DNA from: JACVRM01 sp046262315
Lineage (GTDB): Bacteria; Actinomycetota; Thermoleophilia; Gaiellales; Gaiellaceae
Assembly (NCBI GenBank): GCA_046262315.1
Contig: JBHEMZ010000057.1
Location: 1 to 53,379, forward strand
Length of the DNA stretch: 53,379 nt
Reading direction: 5' to 3'
A program made the position numbers and the translations under genes. Positions 6,824 to 16,588 of this stretch are shown here, piece by piece. The first letter of the stretch is position 1, and every line of letters begins with the position of its first letter. The notes beneath the pieces are model-generated. The model ran no database searches. It was given only the letters and a program-made list of their open reading frames with translations, and had not been told where the DNA came from.

Positions 6824-7726
6824 CTAGACGAACACTGCGACGGCGTCCCGCTCGGCTTCGAAGATCGCCTCCTTCACGTCACCGAGGTCCTCCCCGTCTG
6901 CCTGGAGAGGCAGCGGCTCGTCGCAGCGCACCTCGATGCGGTCGAGGTCGTGGGCGTGGATCACGTCGGGTGCGTGCTCCTGTCCGCGGCCGCGGAGGGC
7001 GTAGGCGAGGAGCCTCGGCAGCGCCGCCGGCGTGACAGCACGCGGCGCGACGAGGTCGAGACCGAGCTCGAAGCGCGCACGCGGCGCCACCCGTAACGGC
7101 AGGGGGCCCGCGAAGGAGTACGGATCGGCGTTGGCCACGAGCGCGAACGCGGCGCGTCCGTGGCCGTCGATCTCGAGCACCGGCTGGAAGCGACCCCGGC
7201 GCTCGGCGAGCAGGCGCGCCACCGTCCAGAGGAAGTACGCGTCGCCGGGCCGCCGACCATCGTGCGCGCGGCCCCGTTCGTCCACGCGCCGTACGAGCTC
7301 GGCGTCGAGCCCGATCCCGGCGGAGAACGTGAAGCGCCGGCCGTTCACGCGGCCGAGCGAGATCCGGCGCACGCGGCCGCACTCCAGCGCCCGCGCCACA
7401 GCGCGGGCCGCCTCCACGGGCTCGCGGGGCAGCCCGAGCGCCCGGGGCAATACGCTCGTGCCGCCGCCCGGCACGAACCCGATCGGCACCGGGTCGCGCA
7501 GCCCGTTGACCACCTCGTTGAACCCGCCGTCGCCCGAAAACACGACCACGGCGTCGAGGTCGCCGCGCAAAACGCCGGCGAGCTCGGTTGCGTGACCCGG
7601 CCGCTCTGTCTGAAGCGTCGTCACCTCCGCGACCTCGCGGAGCGCCTGCGTGACCGCCTCGGTTGCCTCGTGGTCGACGCGGCTCGCGTACGGATTGACG
7701 ATCAACACGACGCGCCTTCGGCTCAT
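6824..7726 (-). CDS. Diacylglycerol/lipid kinase family protein (DagK/YegS-like)
   Basis: The 300-residue enzyme begins VLIVNPYASR and has the nucleotide-binding motif SGDGGFNEVVNG near 65 and GFVPGGGTSVLPRALG near 83, both hallmarks of the DAGK catalytic domain. The C-terminal beta domain ends in LPLQADGEDLGD, the family's last conserved motif. Members phosphorylate diacylglycerol or other lipids at the membrane inner face. A TAGGGT box ends 6 nt before the ATG, so it is probably transcribed alone and leaderless. Its stop lies 18 bp before the padR start codon on the same strand. Confidence 0.9.
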   Translation of the reverse strand: MSRRRVVLIVNPYASRVDHEATEAVTQALREVAEVTTLQTERPGHATELAGVLRGDLDAVVVFSGDGGFNEVVNGLRDPVPIGFVPGGGTSVLPRALGLPREPVEAARAVARALECGRVRRISLGRVNGRRFTFSAGIGLDAELVRRVDERGRAHDGRRPGDAYFLWTVARLLAERRGRFQPVLEIDGHGRAAFALVANADPYSFAGPLPLRVAPRARFELGLDLVAPRAVTPAALPRLLAYALRGRGQEHAPDVIHAHDLDRIEVRCDEPLPLQADGEDLGDVKEAIFEAERDAVAVFV

Positions 7727-7732
7727 GGCGAC

Positions 7733-7738
7733 ACCCTA
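7733..7738 (-). promoter_or_regulatory. -10 box TAGGGT for the lipid kinase gene
   Basis: TAGGGT ends 6 nt upstream of the ATG at 7726, with no ribosome-binding site between. It lies directly after the hairpin that closes the upstream protease gene. Confidence 0.5.
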
Positions 7739-7739
7739 A

Positions 7740-7775
7740 GCACGGAAGGCCGGCAGTTCTGCCGGCCTTCCGTGC
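7740..7775 (-). terminator. Perfect 17-bp hairpin terminator after the M6 protease gene
   Basis: Arms 7740-7756 and 7759-7775 are fully complementary with a two-base TT loop. There is no long T run, as usual in GC-rich genomes. It begins 22 bp after the protease stop and shields the lipid kinase promoter. Confidence 0.75.
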
Positions 7776-7797
7776 ACCACGTCGTCGGCTACCGCCG

Positions 7798-10700
7798 CTA
7801 CGTGACGGTGGTCGTCCAGGCCGCCGTCGGCGGCGAGACCGTCAGGGCGCCGTGGAACTGCGCCCGGTTCACAATCGCGGTCTGAGCCGGTGTCGTCAGA
7901 AGGATGCTTGCGCGCAGCGTCACGGTTCCCGTCGCTCCCACCGGAACCGTGCCGCGGTTCCAGGTGACCGTCCGTGTCCCTACGTTGTACGTGCCTCCGT
8001 TGGATGCCGAGACGAAGCCGAGCTGTGCCGGCAGCGTGTCGACGATCTTCGCCTTCGACGACTCGTAGGGGCCAAGGTTCTTGTAGGTGATCGCGTACGT
8101 GATCGTGCTACCGCGCGCCGCAGTGGTCGGCCCGGTCTTCGTCAGCGTGACGGTCGGGTCGCGCGGAGGCGGCGGGGGTGGCGCCGGATCGGCACCGGCA
8201 CCCGCGTAGCCGTAGTCGAACTTGCCGCAACCCGAGCCGATCGTGAACGTGGCGTTTGCCATGAGATCGAAGGCGGTGTCGGAGAAAGTGGTGTTCCCGC
8301 TCATCGAGTTCACGGCGAACTGCAGGCAGTTGTACGTGAACCGCCATTCCTCCTCCGTCGGCGCGTAACGAGGATCGTCGTTCGTCTCGTTCCCCGGCGT
8401 ATCGGGATCGTTCGCGTTCTGCGGATCGGAGTAGTTGTCCGTCCAGCCGCACTTCGTCGCAGTACTGGCCGGCGGCTTGCACGTGGCGGGGTCGTAGAAG
8501 TCGGAGAAGACGCTGTCGCCCGACGCCGCCGTCCAAGCCGCGTCGTTGAGGTTCGGCGTGTCGTTCAGCGGCTGCGGCTGCGAGTCGAGCGGGCTCTGCC
8601 CGGGCGGATTGTCGCAGCCGGTGTTGCCGTAGCAGTGCGCCTCGTCGGTGTAGACCAGGAGCAGACCCGGCAGGAACGCGATCGCGTCACGATCGTTCTC
8701 GCCTCGGCCGGTGTTGTCGAAGCCGGAACGGTCACGCAGTTCCATGTAGTACGCGTGATCCGCCGGCGAGCCGCCCGCAACGTCGACGTTCTCCCAACCG
8801 CCGGTGCACTGCGCGGCGACCCTCTGCCGCTCCTTGCAGCCGCCCGGATAGAGCCTTTCTTCCTCCGGGCTGGGGAAGGTGCTCTCGTAGATCACCTTCG
8901 CAGCGGCCCCACTGCCCACCGTCACCTTGAGGTTGTCGATGAACCAGCCCGGCCTCGCAAGGCCCGGATCGGTCGCGTACGAGAAGCGGAGCACGGTCTG
9001 CTTGCCCGCCGTGTCGGTGAGGTCGTACTCGTCTTGGAGGAAGACCGGGTTGTTGCTCTGCGGGTAGTTGCCGAGCAGACGGTCGGTCGCTTCGGTGCCG
9101 TTCTGATAGGAGCCGCTTGTTCCGGTGATGCCGTTGCCGTACTGCGCCTGGCAGCTGTTGGCATTCGGGTTGGTCGAGCTCGGTGTCGTGAAGCCCTTCT
9201 CCGAGGGATACGACTTGTAGTTGATGCCCTGGTCGGTCGAGGTCATCACGAACCCGTAGTCGTAGTCCCACTCGATGTCCCAGTAGGAGCTGAACGTCAC
9301 GGTCACGGGGGTACCCGGAGCCACATCCTCGAGCTCCGGCAGGTAGACGTCGAGGTTGTGGCCTGCGCCGGGCGCGCAGCCGAAGTCGTTCCCGGACTGT
9401 GACCACCACAGGCGCGGCGGCGAGGCGCCCTGGGCCGTCGTCACCTTGGCGGGGTCGATGATGAAGCGAGCTGGCAGCTTCGCCACGTAGCCCTGGCCGT
9501 TGTTCACGCTCGGGCCGGTGAGCGCGTACGCGGTGCCGTTCTCCTGCTTCCAGTCGATGCGCTTGGTGTTGAGCTTCGAATCGCGCCACCCGCTGACGGC
9601 CTTGGTGCCTGTGGTGTCGCTGAGGACGCGCGGGATGAGCCAGCCGAGCTCCTGCTTGGCGTTCACGTCCATGTGCTGCGACTTGTCGGTCGCCATCAGG
9701 TTCCAGTCGCCGTACGTCTCCCGACCCCCGGTTGAGTACCAGTCCGGCAGGCCGAGAGAATGGCCGTACTCGTGCGAGATAACGCTGGCGCGGTCGATCG
9801 CCGTCTCCGGATTGACGTTGTAGGGGCCGACGCGGACGTACACCGGGATGCCCGTGTTGGTCAGCGTCGTCTGCGTTCGACTCGCGTTCGTGTAGTAGAG
9901 CGGGCGGCCCTGAAGATCCTTCAGCTGGTCGTCGGAGATGTAGCCCTTGAGCCCCGTTGCGGAGTCCGTGTAATAGAACTCGAGGCTCGACGAGTGAGGC
10001 CAGATGTTGTCCGAAGGCGGCACCGAGGTCTGTGACACGCCGTTTCCGCCCTCGCCCGCGAAGACCATCATGAAGAAGTCCACGACGCCGTCCTTGTCGG
10101 TGTCGTAGTCGGAGTAGTCGATCTCCGGATCGGCGATGTGCGCGGCGTCGTAGACCGCCTTGCCGGTCGGGCCGCACGCGGAGTCGATGTCGAACAGCAG
10201 GCCCAGGCCCAGGACCGCGCCCGCAAGCGCGCTGCCCGTCTTGTCGTCCCCGTAGTAGTCGAGCTGACCGGGCATCTGGTACCAGCCGTCGTGAATCCGC
10301 TCCGAGTACGAGGGGCTCCCGGGTCCAACCGGCCCGTTCCCTCCGAACGTGGCGCCGTGGCACGTCCCGGACGGCTGCAGCGTCGTGAACTTGTAGCCGC
10401 TCTTGTAGTCCGGGCGCTTGAACTGCGCCGCCGGGTTGAAGCCCGAGGTGCCGATGCCCGCAGACGGCACAGTGCCGATCGGGAAGAGCTGTTTGTACGA
10501 CATCTCCTGGTAGAGGTTGTACGTCGAGCCGGGGATGCTGGGCGAGTTGATCTTGTCGGACAGCTTGTCGCCGGTGTGATTCGCCAGGTGCTTGCGGTCG
10601 AAGTAATCGACCGGCACCACCGGGAACGGCCGGTCGCCGTAGCGCGCCGTCTCGTACGTCCGATTCGGCGGGATGACCTTCGGCCCGTGGCTCGACGAGG

Positions 10701-12030
10701 TGAGCGTCCTGGTGACCCCGGCCTGGTCCGGGTACGTCAGCGTCGCCGTGGTCGACAGGTTCTTCCAAACGATCTGGGGATCCTCGATCCGCGTCCTGGC
10801 GCGGGCGAGCACGACCATCGTGTGGACGTACGGGCCGGCTGCGGTCGCCTTGCCCGTGAAGTTCAGGTTGAAGTACACCTGGTTCTGTGAGATCCAGGCA
10901 TGACCGCCGCCCGTCGTCGTGGTCGCCTGGTGGAAGACGACGCCGGGCGGAGCCGGAATCCGTACCTGACCGCCGTAGAAGTAGCGGTTGGCGTAGTTCC
11001 TGACGAAGACGCGGAAGGTGTACGACTCGCCGGGCTTCACCCAGCCGACGTCGGACACAAAGCTGTTCTCGAGCGTGATCCCGTTCAGCTGCGGCACGCT
11101 TAGCACGAGGTTGCCTGCGCCCGCCCGCTTCGCGGCCCACGGGCCCACCAGAAGCAGTGTCGGATCCGTCGGTCCCTCCGCTGTCGTGTACCTGGCGTTG
11201 ACGACCTCGATCGAGACGGAGGTCTCGAAGTTCGTCTCCTTCGTCGCCGTCAGCCCCGAGGTGGCGGCGCCGGGCAGCGTCTCGTCGATCAGCCCAGGCC
11301 CGCCCTTGTTGGCGGTGTAGAAGGTTGATGCGCTCGGATACGGCCCACGCGTCGTGCCGTTGGAGAGGCGGACGAGTAGCTGGTATTTGCCCGGCTTATT
11401 GGTCTTCTGCGTTGTCAGGAGGCCCGTCAGTCCGAGGGGTCGGTCGTCGAGCTCGTAGAGGGATCCCGTCACCCTGACGTTCTCACCCGGGCGGTACTTG
11501 CCGCCACCGGGGCGCGGCGCCGGGTCGATCGTCGCGCCTAGCTGGTTGAGGAAGAAGGTCATCTCGCCGAAGTTGCCGGTCACTGCCGGCTGGGCGCCGG
11601 CGCCGTCGGGGTCGACAGATGAGACGCGGATGGTCGCCTCGCCGGCGACCCAGGTGGCGTCGGGCCGAATGTTGTACTGCCACGCGTCGTCTGCCGTTCG
11701 CGCGGTCGCCGTCTGCTCGGGTCCCCGCTGGGCGCCGGTGGAGTCGAAGAACTTCACCTTCACCACCGAGCGATTGAGACCGGCCGCGGTGCTCGTCCCG
11801 CTCACGCGCACGTAGCCGAAGCCGCAGTCCTGGCGATCCCAGTAGAACGAGAAACGCAGGCCGACGCCGGTGCATGCGGGTTGCGGCTGAGGAAACTTGA
11901 CGATCTGCCAGCCGGACGCAACGTGCGTTGCCGGCGTCGGAGCCGACTGAGTGGTGGCCGGCAGCATGAGCAGCAAGCCGACGATCGCCGCGGCCAAGGG
12001 CAGCGGCACGAATTTCAGGACCCTCTTCAC
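7798..12030 (-). CDS. Giant secreted M6 (immune inhibitor A-like) metalloprotease with C-terminal DUF11
   Basis: The 1410-residue protein has a signal peptide (residues 1-30, ending TTQSAPTPA), about 450 residues of beta-rich, Ig-like N-terminal sequence, and a catalytic domain with the zinc site HEYGHSLGLPDWY near 753 and the following Met-turn-like NLMATDKSQHMD. An immune-inhibitor-A C-terminal domain with Asp- and Trp-rich strands (SSYWDIEWDYDYGFVM) follows. A Pro-rich linker (ADPAPPPPPPRDP) leads to a C-terminal DUF11 domain of about 115 residues. M6 enzymes of the InhA type are usually near 800 residues, so this one is much enlarged. GGAGG precedes the GTG start. It has no LPXTG or terminal membrane helix. 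Role: extracellular protein digestion. Confidence 0.9.
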   Translation of the reverse strand: MKRVLKFVPLPLAAAIVGLLLMLPATTQSAPTPATHVASGWQIVKFPQPQPACTGVGLRFSFYWDRQDCGFGYVRVSGTSTAAGLNRSVVKVKFFDSTGAQRGPEQTATARTADDAWQYNIRPDATWVAGEATIRVSSVDPDGAGAQPAVTGNFGEMTFFLNQLGATIDPAPRPGGGKYRPGENVRVTGSLYELDDRPLGLTGLLTTQKTNKPGKYQLLVRLSNGTTRGPYPSASTFYTANKGGPGLIDETLPGAATSGLTATKETNFETSVSIEVVNARYTTAEGPTDPTLLLVGPWAAKRAGAGNLVLSVPQLNGITLENSFVSDVGWVKPGESYTFRVFVRNYANRYFYGGQVRIPAPPGVVFHQATTTTGGGHAWISQNQVYFNLNFTGKATAAGPYVHTMVVLARARTRIEDPQIVWKNLSTTATLTYPDQAGVTRTLTSSSHGPKVIPPNRTYETARYGDRPFPVVPVDYFDRKHLANHTGDKLSDKINSPSIPGSTYNLYQEMSYKQLFPIGTVPSAGIGTSGFNPAAQFKRPDYKSGYKFTTLQPSGTCHGATFGGNGPVGPGSPSYSERIHDGWYQMPGQLDYYGDDKTGSALAGAVLGLGLLFDIDSACGPTGKAVYDAAHIADPEIDYSDYDTDKDGVVDFFMMVFAGEGGNGVSQTSVPPSDNIWPHSSSLEFYYTDSATGLKGYISDDQLKDLQGRPLYYTNASRTQTTLTNTGIPVYVRVGPYNVNPETAIDRASVISHEYGHSLGLPDWYSTGGRETYGDWNLMATDKSQHMDVNAKQELGWLIPRVLSDTTGTKAVSGWRDSKLNTKRIDWKQENGTAYALTGPSVNNGQGYVAKLPARFIIDPAKVTTAQGASPPRLWWSQSGNDFGCAPGAGHNLDVYLPELEDVAPGTPVTVTFSSYWDIEWDYDYGFVMTSTDQGINYKSYPSEKGFTTPSSTNPNANSCQAQYGNGITGTSGSYQNGTEATDRLLGNYPQSNNPVFLQDEYDLTDTAGKQTVLRFSYATDPGLARPGWFIDNLKVTVGSGAAAKVIYESTFPSPEEERLYPGGCKERQRVAAQCTGGWENVDVAGGSPADHAYYMELRDRSGFDNTGRGENDRDAIAFLPGLLLVYTDEAHCYGNTGCDNPPGQSPLDSQPQPLNDTPNLNDAAWTAASGDSVFSDFYDPATCKPPASTATKCGWTDNYSDPQNANDPDTPGNETNDDPRYAPTEEEWRFTYNCLQFAVNSMSGNTTFSDTAFDLMANATFTIGSGCGKFDYGYAGAGADPAPPPPPPRDPTVTLTKTGPTTAARGSTITYAITYKNLGPYESSKAKIVDTLPAQLGFVSASNGGTYNVGTRTVTWNRGTVPVGATGTVTLRASILLTTPAQTAIVNRAQFHGALTVSPPTAAWTTTVT

Positions 12031-12455
12031 AAACTTCCTCCCTCTGAGATGTCTCCTCCTCTGCGAGACGGTGATACCGCCGCGGTGTTATTTAACCACT
12101 TGCAGGGGTGGCGCGCTAGGCTCGGACCCGAAAAACCGGCTGGGGCCCTGCGAGTGCACGGCAAGCCGGCAGTACCTCTCTGCTCGCGACGCGGCTCCCC
12201 TGTTGCCGTGCGTGGTCGGAGCCAGAGAGCCCTTCCCTTAGAACTCGTTTCAAAACGAAGCGCTATGCCGCCGAGACACGCTGGACGGCGCGATCCGTCG
12301 TCCTCAGTCGCGCCAATAGCGCTGCTATTGACGCTCACGTGAGCCGCGAGAGCGGCGAGCGCCATAGACTCGCACTCGCCCAGCGCGCCTCGCCGGCGAG
12401 CCTTCATTCTGAACCGAGTTCTTATTCAAGGGCGACGCGACTTGCCCGCCAGGAG
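12031..12455 (-). other. Long untranslated leader and intergenic region before the M6 protease
   Basis: This 425-bp stretch has no convincing gene. On the minus strand it can fold: GCACGGCAA pairs with TTGCCGTGC about 38 nt further on, enclosed by GGCTC/GAGCC, and GGGCCC pairs with GGGTCC beside it. I could not match it to a known riboswitch consensus (c-di-GMP, c-di-AMP and cobalamin were considered). It may be a structured 5' leader or just GC-rich sequence. Confidence 0.3.
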
Positions 12456-12484
12456 GGGAAGGCCCCGGGTTCCGGGGCCTTCCC
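12456..12484 (-). terminator. Perfect 13-bp hairpin terminator after the M36 protease gene
   Basis: Arms 12456-12468 and 12472-12484 are exact complements with a three-base loop. It begins 22 bp after the protease stop, the same distance as in the M6 gene. Confidence 0.75.
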
Positions 12485-12505
12485 TGTCTGGCTGGCGTTA
12501 TGGCA

Positions 12506-15500
12506 TCAGTCCACGACGATGGTGACCGCGGCCGCCGGCAGCGACACCGTCAGAGGCGCGGTGAACTGCGCCTGGTTGACGATCGCCGTGCCGGTCGGTG
12601 TTTTCCAGTCCACACGCGCGGAGATCGTGCGCGTGCCCGGCCGGTTCACGAGAACGGTTCCGAGACTCCACGTCACCGTGCGGGTCGCCGAGTTGTACGT
12701 CCCGCCGTCCGAGGCGGAGACGAAGTTCAGGTTACTCGGCAGCGTGTCCGTCAGCTTCGCGCTCGACGCCGGAGCAGGCCCGGCGTTGGTGTAGCTGAGC
12801 GTGTAGGTGACGAGTTGCGTCCTCTTCGCCGTGGCGGGTCCCGTCTTCGTGAGCAGCACCGCCGGGTCGCCCGGCGCCTGGTTCGCGAGGTCGAACTCGA
12901 AGATCTGGAGCTCGGACATTCCCAGGTCGTCCCGCGCCGACGAGAACGTGTCGCAGTCGGTGTTCGCCGCCGTGGACTGCACGCCCTGGTAGCGCGGCTC
13001 GCCCGTGCACTGGTTGTCGAGGGCGATCAGCCTCACGTGCGTCGCCATCTGCTCCCGGCTCAAGGGGACGTCGAAGGCCCGCCAGAGCATGTCCGGAGCG
13101 ACCGGGCGGAACGAGTGCGCCGGGAAGGAGACGTGCGTCTCCGGACAGGGCGGTCCGATCTGGCAGCCCGCGTTCGGATCGTACGGCTCGGGACTCGGCG
13201 CGTTGTCGTTCGGCCCGCTCTCATAAAGCAAGCTCGTCGGCGTGTAGCTGGTCGCGAGGCTGCAGTAGCCGACGGGCTGACCGGTCTCGTCACACGCCTC
13301 CAACCGGAAGCGCCGAAGGGCCCTGACGCGCCCGCCCTGGCCGGCGGTGGCGGGTTCGACCACACCGCTGATCTTCGCGAACCGCACCATCTTCCGCTGG
13401 CCCAGCTTGACGATGACGAAGGGCTTGACCACGTTCGTGTTCCCACCCATGTTGACGACCTCCCACTGCGTGTCCTCGGTGTCGTCGAGCAGGTTGTCCA
13501 TCGTCGACGTGCCGTTCGTGTTGGGAGGCACCATCATGATGGCGTCGCCCCCGTTCGTCGTCGACGCCCAGTTCCGCGTGAGGTGGATCGTGTACGGGTT
13601 CACGACCTGGCCCGCGGTCACGGTCAGCGTGTAGCGGTAGTGGCCGTACCCCGGGGCGTTCACATGGATCGTGTAGGTCCCCGGCGTGAACTTCTCCGTC
13701 GCGTCGAGCGGCGTCGCCGGATCCATGTCGGCGACCGGGGTGACGCGCGCCTCGTAGTGGCTCACGAAGATCCTCGCCTTCGTGACGACCGGCCGGTTGC
13801 CGGGCGTGCCCTGGTCGGCGGCCCGCACGTCGAACGTCACGGTCGCGTCGTTCGTGCTCCCGCAGCCGCTGCCGGCGGCCGGCGTGTTGTAGGCCGGTAT
13901 CGGGTCCACGTCGTTGCCCCCCGGCACCGTCGAAGCCGAGCAGCCGAAGCCGTTCTGCGCGAACGTCCGCCAGAGCAGCGTCTGGTTCGACGGCCACGGC
14001 GTCGAGGTGGCGGTCAGCGACCTGTTCAGGTCAGCCGCGAGGAACGTGTCCCGCATGTCGAGCATGCTGACCGCCGGGTTCGCCTGGAGCAGGTACGAGT
14101 CGTACTGCACCTGGATCCAGCGCCGGTTGCCGGGGCAGAGCTCGGCGGGCCGGACGCCGTCGGCGCACTCCCGCTGGAGCGCGGCGTTGCCTTCGGGGTA
14201 CGCCGCGTGGCCGTTCTGTGCCACGTTGTACTCGTTGACGAGCGCCTGGCGGAGGTCGAAGTTGACCGCACTCCAGACCTCACCGTCCGAGTGCCCGCTG
14301 GTCGACTGGTTCTGCGGGTCGTAGCCCAGGTCGCCGAACTGGAGCGGATTGCTGTTCAACGCGTAGTTGCGGATCGCAACCTGCTGGTCGCCGGTCGCGT
14401 AGGCAGCCATGGCCCACGGGTTCTCGGCGCTGACGGGCACGAACTTGTACTCGTGCACGTACTCGAGCCCGTTCTGGTCGCTCCAGCTCTCGCTCATGGA
14501 CCGGCCGTGGTGGCCGGCCATGTTCGACACTGGGCCGGCGATCATGCGGTTGTTGACGAGGTGGCCGTACTCGTGGCCGACGATGATCATGTCGTAGTTG
14601 CCGTCCGCGCAGGGCGGGTAGACACCGGGGATCGGCTCCCACAGGTACTGGTTCGTGATCCCGGGCACGCCGTCCGGCACGATGAACTGGTTGGCGTTGT
14701 TGCGCGACCCGGTCAGCGCGCCCGCTTGCGCGTCGCCGATCTCGGGATCGCCCTGGAGCCCGCCGCGGCCGTAGTTGTTCGTCTGAGCGTTGTAGTTGAG
14801 CTCCGTGAAGCCGAGGTGGTACGTCCAGTCGTGGTGGCGGTTGTGGTCGGCGAACAGGTTGATCGTCGCCGCCATCACGTCGTGGCCCTGCGGGAGACCA
14901 AAGCCCGCCGGGTTGCAGAGGCTGTCGTTCCACGAGTCCGTCCACGTCTCCGGCCGACCCGACTGCGAGGAGTCGGCGTAGCCGTACGTGCGGTCGAAGT
15001 CGACCGGGCGCTGCTGGAAAGGGCCCGGTGTGAGAGGCGAAATCCATGACTCGGCCGTGACGGCGTTGTTGCCGATCGACGTGAAGCTCGGTATGCCTGG
15101 AACGACCAAGTAGTCCCACGGCGAGCCCTTCGAGCCCGCCGGAAGCAGGGGGAAGTTACAGGGCGGGTTGACGGGCGGGCCTGCCTGCGGCGGCTGGTAC
15201 CAGCAGGCGCTCAGGCGAATGTCCGTGCCGGTGTAGTTATACGGCGGGAAACTGTCGTCCACCAGCGGGTTCGCCCCGAACATCCGCCAGGCGGGCTTTT
15301 CGGCCAGTCCAGCACCAGGGGCCGCGCCGGCAACGTCGCCGGTCGCCCAGGCGCCCGTGTACGGGAACGGCGCGACCTCCGCGTACTCGCACACGCGCGT
15401 GCTCCAGGTCGCCGTCGCGGGGCCGCCGGTGTTCGCGGTGCCGCCCGGCAGGTCGTAGTGGATCGCCTCGGGGCTGAAGAGCGTGTCGGCACTTGCCTTC

Positions 15501-16588
15501 TCGACGCCGAGGTAGTCGTAGAGCTTCAGCACGATGTCGTCGGTGGCGACCAGGCCCGACGCGACGATGTCGATCGTCCGGTTCGCCTGGTCGACGGTGA
15601 TGGGGTGGGCCGCGCCGCAGTCCGGCTCCGGGTCGGGCGGGTCGGGCGCGTCGTTGGTTGTCCCGGTGAAGCTCCCACTCCGCGGCAAGGCGTTCGCCCC
15701 GGACGCCTCGGGGGCGACCAGGTTCATCACGCGGTTGTAGCGCATGAGGATCGCACCGGTCCGTGCGTCCACGTACGCCTCGATGCCGAGCTCCTTGCCG
15801 GGCTCGTAGTCGGTCAGGTACACGAGCCAGGCCGCCTTGGCGCCGGTCGGCGTCGGAACGGCCACGAGCCGTGCGCGCTGGTCGACGAGGCCGTGTGCCT
15901 TCATGCCGGTGGCCGGCGGCGTGTCGAAGCCGGTCACGCTGAAGACCGTCCAGCCGTTCGACGACCGGAAGTTCTTCGCGTCGACGACGGAGACGGTGCG
16001 GCCGAGGCTCTGCGCCGCCTTCACGAAGGCCGCGGCCGCGCTGATGGTCGCAGGCGCCGGCGTGCCCTGGCTGCCTGCGATCGACGAGGAGGCGTAGAAG
16101 ATGCGGCCCTGGTTGACGCCGACCGTGATCAGCCCCTCCTGGCCGGCCGCGAGCGTGCCGAACTTCTGCCGGAACAGAACTGCGCGGCCGGGCGAGTCCT
16201 CGATCCGCTGCTCGTTGATCAGCTCGAGGCTCGTCACCTCGGCGTCGGTCAGCCGGAAGAGCGCCTTGTTCGCGCGGATCCAGTTCCGGGCTGCGGTCGC
16301 CGGCGCGCCCGTGTAGCCGGTGGCCAGCAGGCCGCCGTACTTCATCAGTGAGCTCGGCGTGCCGAACCGGTTCCAGCGCGCGGCCGCGCCCATGTTGGCG
16401 ACGATCGTCCGCTGTTCCGCGGTCGGGGCGATCGCTCCGCCGCGCGCGTCGATGTCCGGGAATGCCGGCTTCGTGTCGTGATTGACAACGGCGAGAGCAG
16501 TCGCAGGCGCGACCAGGCTCACCGCCAGAACGACGAGCACGCCGACGAGCCAACCGGCTCGGCGCGTGCCCAGGGAACGGTCGAACAC
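12506..16588 (-). CDS. Giant secreted M36 (fungalysin-like) metalloprotease with C-terminal DUF11
   Basis: From GTG 16588, which follows GGAGGAGG by eight bases, the product is about 1360 residues; the open frame extends further upstream but without a good start. A signal anchor (GWLVGVLVVLAVSLVAPATALA) precedes an FTP-type propeptide region (ARNWIRANKALFRLTDAEV), then the M36 catalytic domain with GHEYGHLVNNRM near 670 and the third-ligand motif SMSESWSDQNG. Later segments look like Fn3/F5-8-type beta domains, and the last ~115 residues are a DUF11 domain (NAGPAPASSAKLTDTLP). M36 enzymes are extracellular zinc peptidases matured by removal of the propeptide. The catalytic motifs are intact. 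Confidence 0.9.
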   Translation of the reverse strand: MFDRSLGTRRAGWLVGVLVVLAVSLVAPATALAVVNHDTKPAFPDIDARGGAIAPTAEQRTIVANMGAAARWNRFGTPSSLMKYGGLLATGYTGAPATAARNWIRANKALFRLTDAEVTSLELINEQRIEDSPGRAVLFRQKFGTLAAGQEGLITVGVNQGRIFYASSSIAGSQGTPAPATISAAAAFVKAAQSLGRTVSVVDAKNFRSSNGWTVFSVTGFDTPPATGMKAHGLVDQRARLVAVPTPTGAKAAWLVYLTDYEPGKELGIEAYVDARTGAILMRYNRVMNLVAPEASGANALPRSGSFTGTTNDAPDPPDPEPDCGAAHPITVDQANRTIDIVASGLVATDDIVLKLYDYLGVEKASADTLFSPEAIHYDLPGGTANTGGPATATWSTRVCEYAEVAPFPYTGAWATGDVAGAAPGAGLAEKPAWRMFGANPLVDDSFPPYNYTGTDIRLSACWYQPPQAGPPVNPPCNFPLLPAGSKGSPWDYLVVPGIPSFTSIGNNAVTAESWISPLTPGPFQQRPVDFDRTYGYADSSQSGRPETWTDSWNDSLCNPAGFGLPQGHDVMAATINLFADHNRHHDWTYHLGFTELNYNAQTNNYGRGGLQGDPEIGDAQAGALTGSRNNANQFIVPDGVPGITNQYLWEPIPGVYPPCADGNYDMIIVGHEYGHLVNNRMIAGPVSNMAGHHGRSMSESWSDQNGLEYVHEYKFVPVSAENPWAMAAYATGDQQVAIRNYALNSNPLQFGDLGYDPQNQSTSGHSDGEVWSAVNFDLRQALVNEYNVAQNGHAAYPEGNAALQRECADGVRPAELCPGNRRWIQVQYDSYLLQANPAVSMLDMRDTFLAADLNRSLTATSTPWPSNQTLLWRTFAQNGFGCSASTVPGGNDVDPIPAYNTPAAGSGCGSTNDATVTFDVRAADQGTPGNRPVVTKARIFVSHYEARVTPVADMDPATPLDATEKFTPGTYTIHVNAPGYGHYRYTLTVTAGQVVNPYTIHLTRNWASTTNGGDAIMMVPPNTNGTSTMDNLLDDTEDTQWEVVNMGGNTNVVKPFVIVKLGQRKMVRFAKISGVVEPATAGQGGRVRALRRFRLEACDETGQPVGYCSLATSYTPTSLLYESGPNDNAPSPEPYDPNAGCQIGPPCPETHVSFPAHSFRPVAPDMLWRAFDVPLSREQMATHVRLIALDNQCTGEPRYQGVQSTAANTDCDTFSSARDDLGMSELQIFEFDLANQAPGDPAVLLTKTGPATAKRTQLVTYTLSYTNAGPAPASSAKLTDTLPSNLNFVSASDGGTYNSATRTVTWSLGTVLVNRPGTRTISARVDWKTPTGTAIVNQAQFTAPLTVSLPAAAVTIVVD

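Noticed and set aside
8732..11140. An 802-codon minus-strand frame inside the M6 protease gene
   Set aside because: Same strand but shifted frame, Arg-rich with no recognisable fold; the real frame carries the HEYGH site.
12031..12455. c-di-GMP-I, c-di-AMP or cobalamin riboswitch in the protease leader
   Set aside because: CACGCAC and a short B12-box-like string were noticed, but the remaining conserved blocks of each class are absent.
12500..15049. An 849-codon plus-strand open frame opposite the M36 protease
   Set aside because: It is the antisense shadow of a GC-rich gene: composition is Arg/Val/Glu-biased with no domain, and the opposite strand has complete catalytic motifs.
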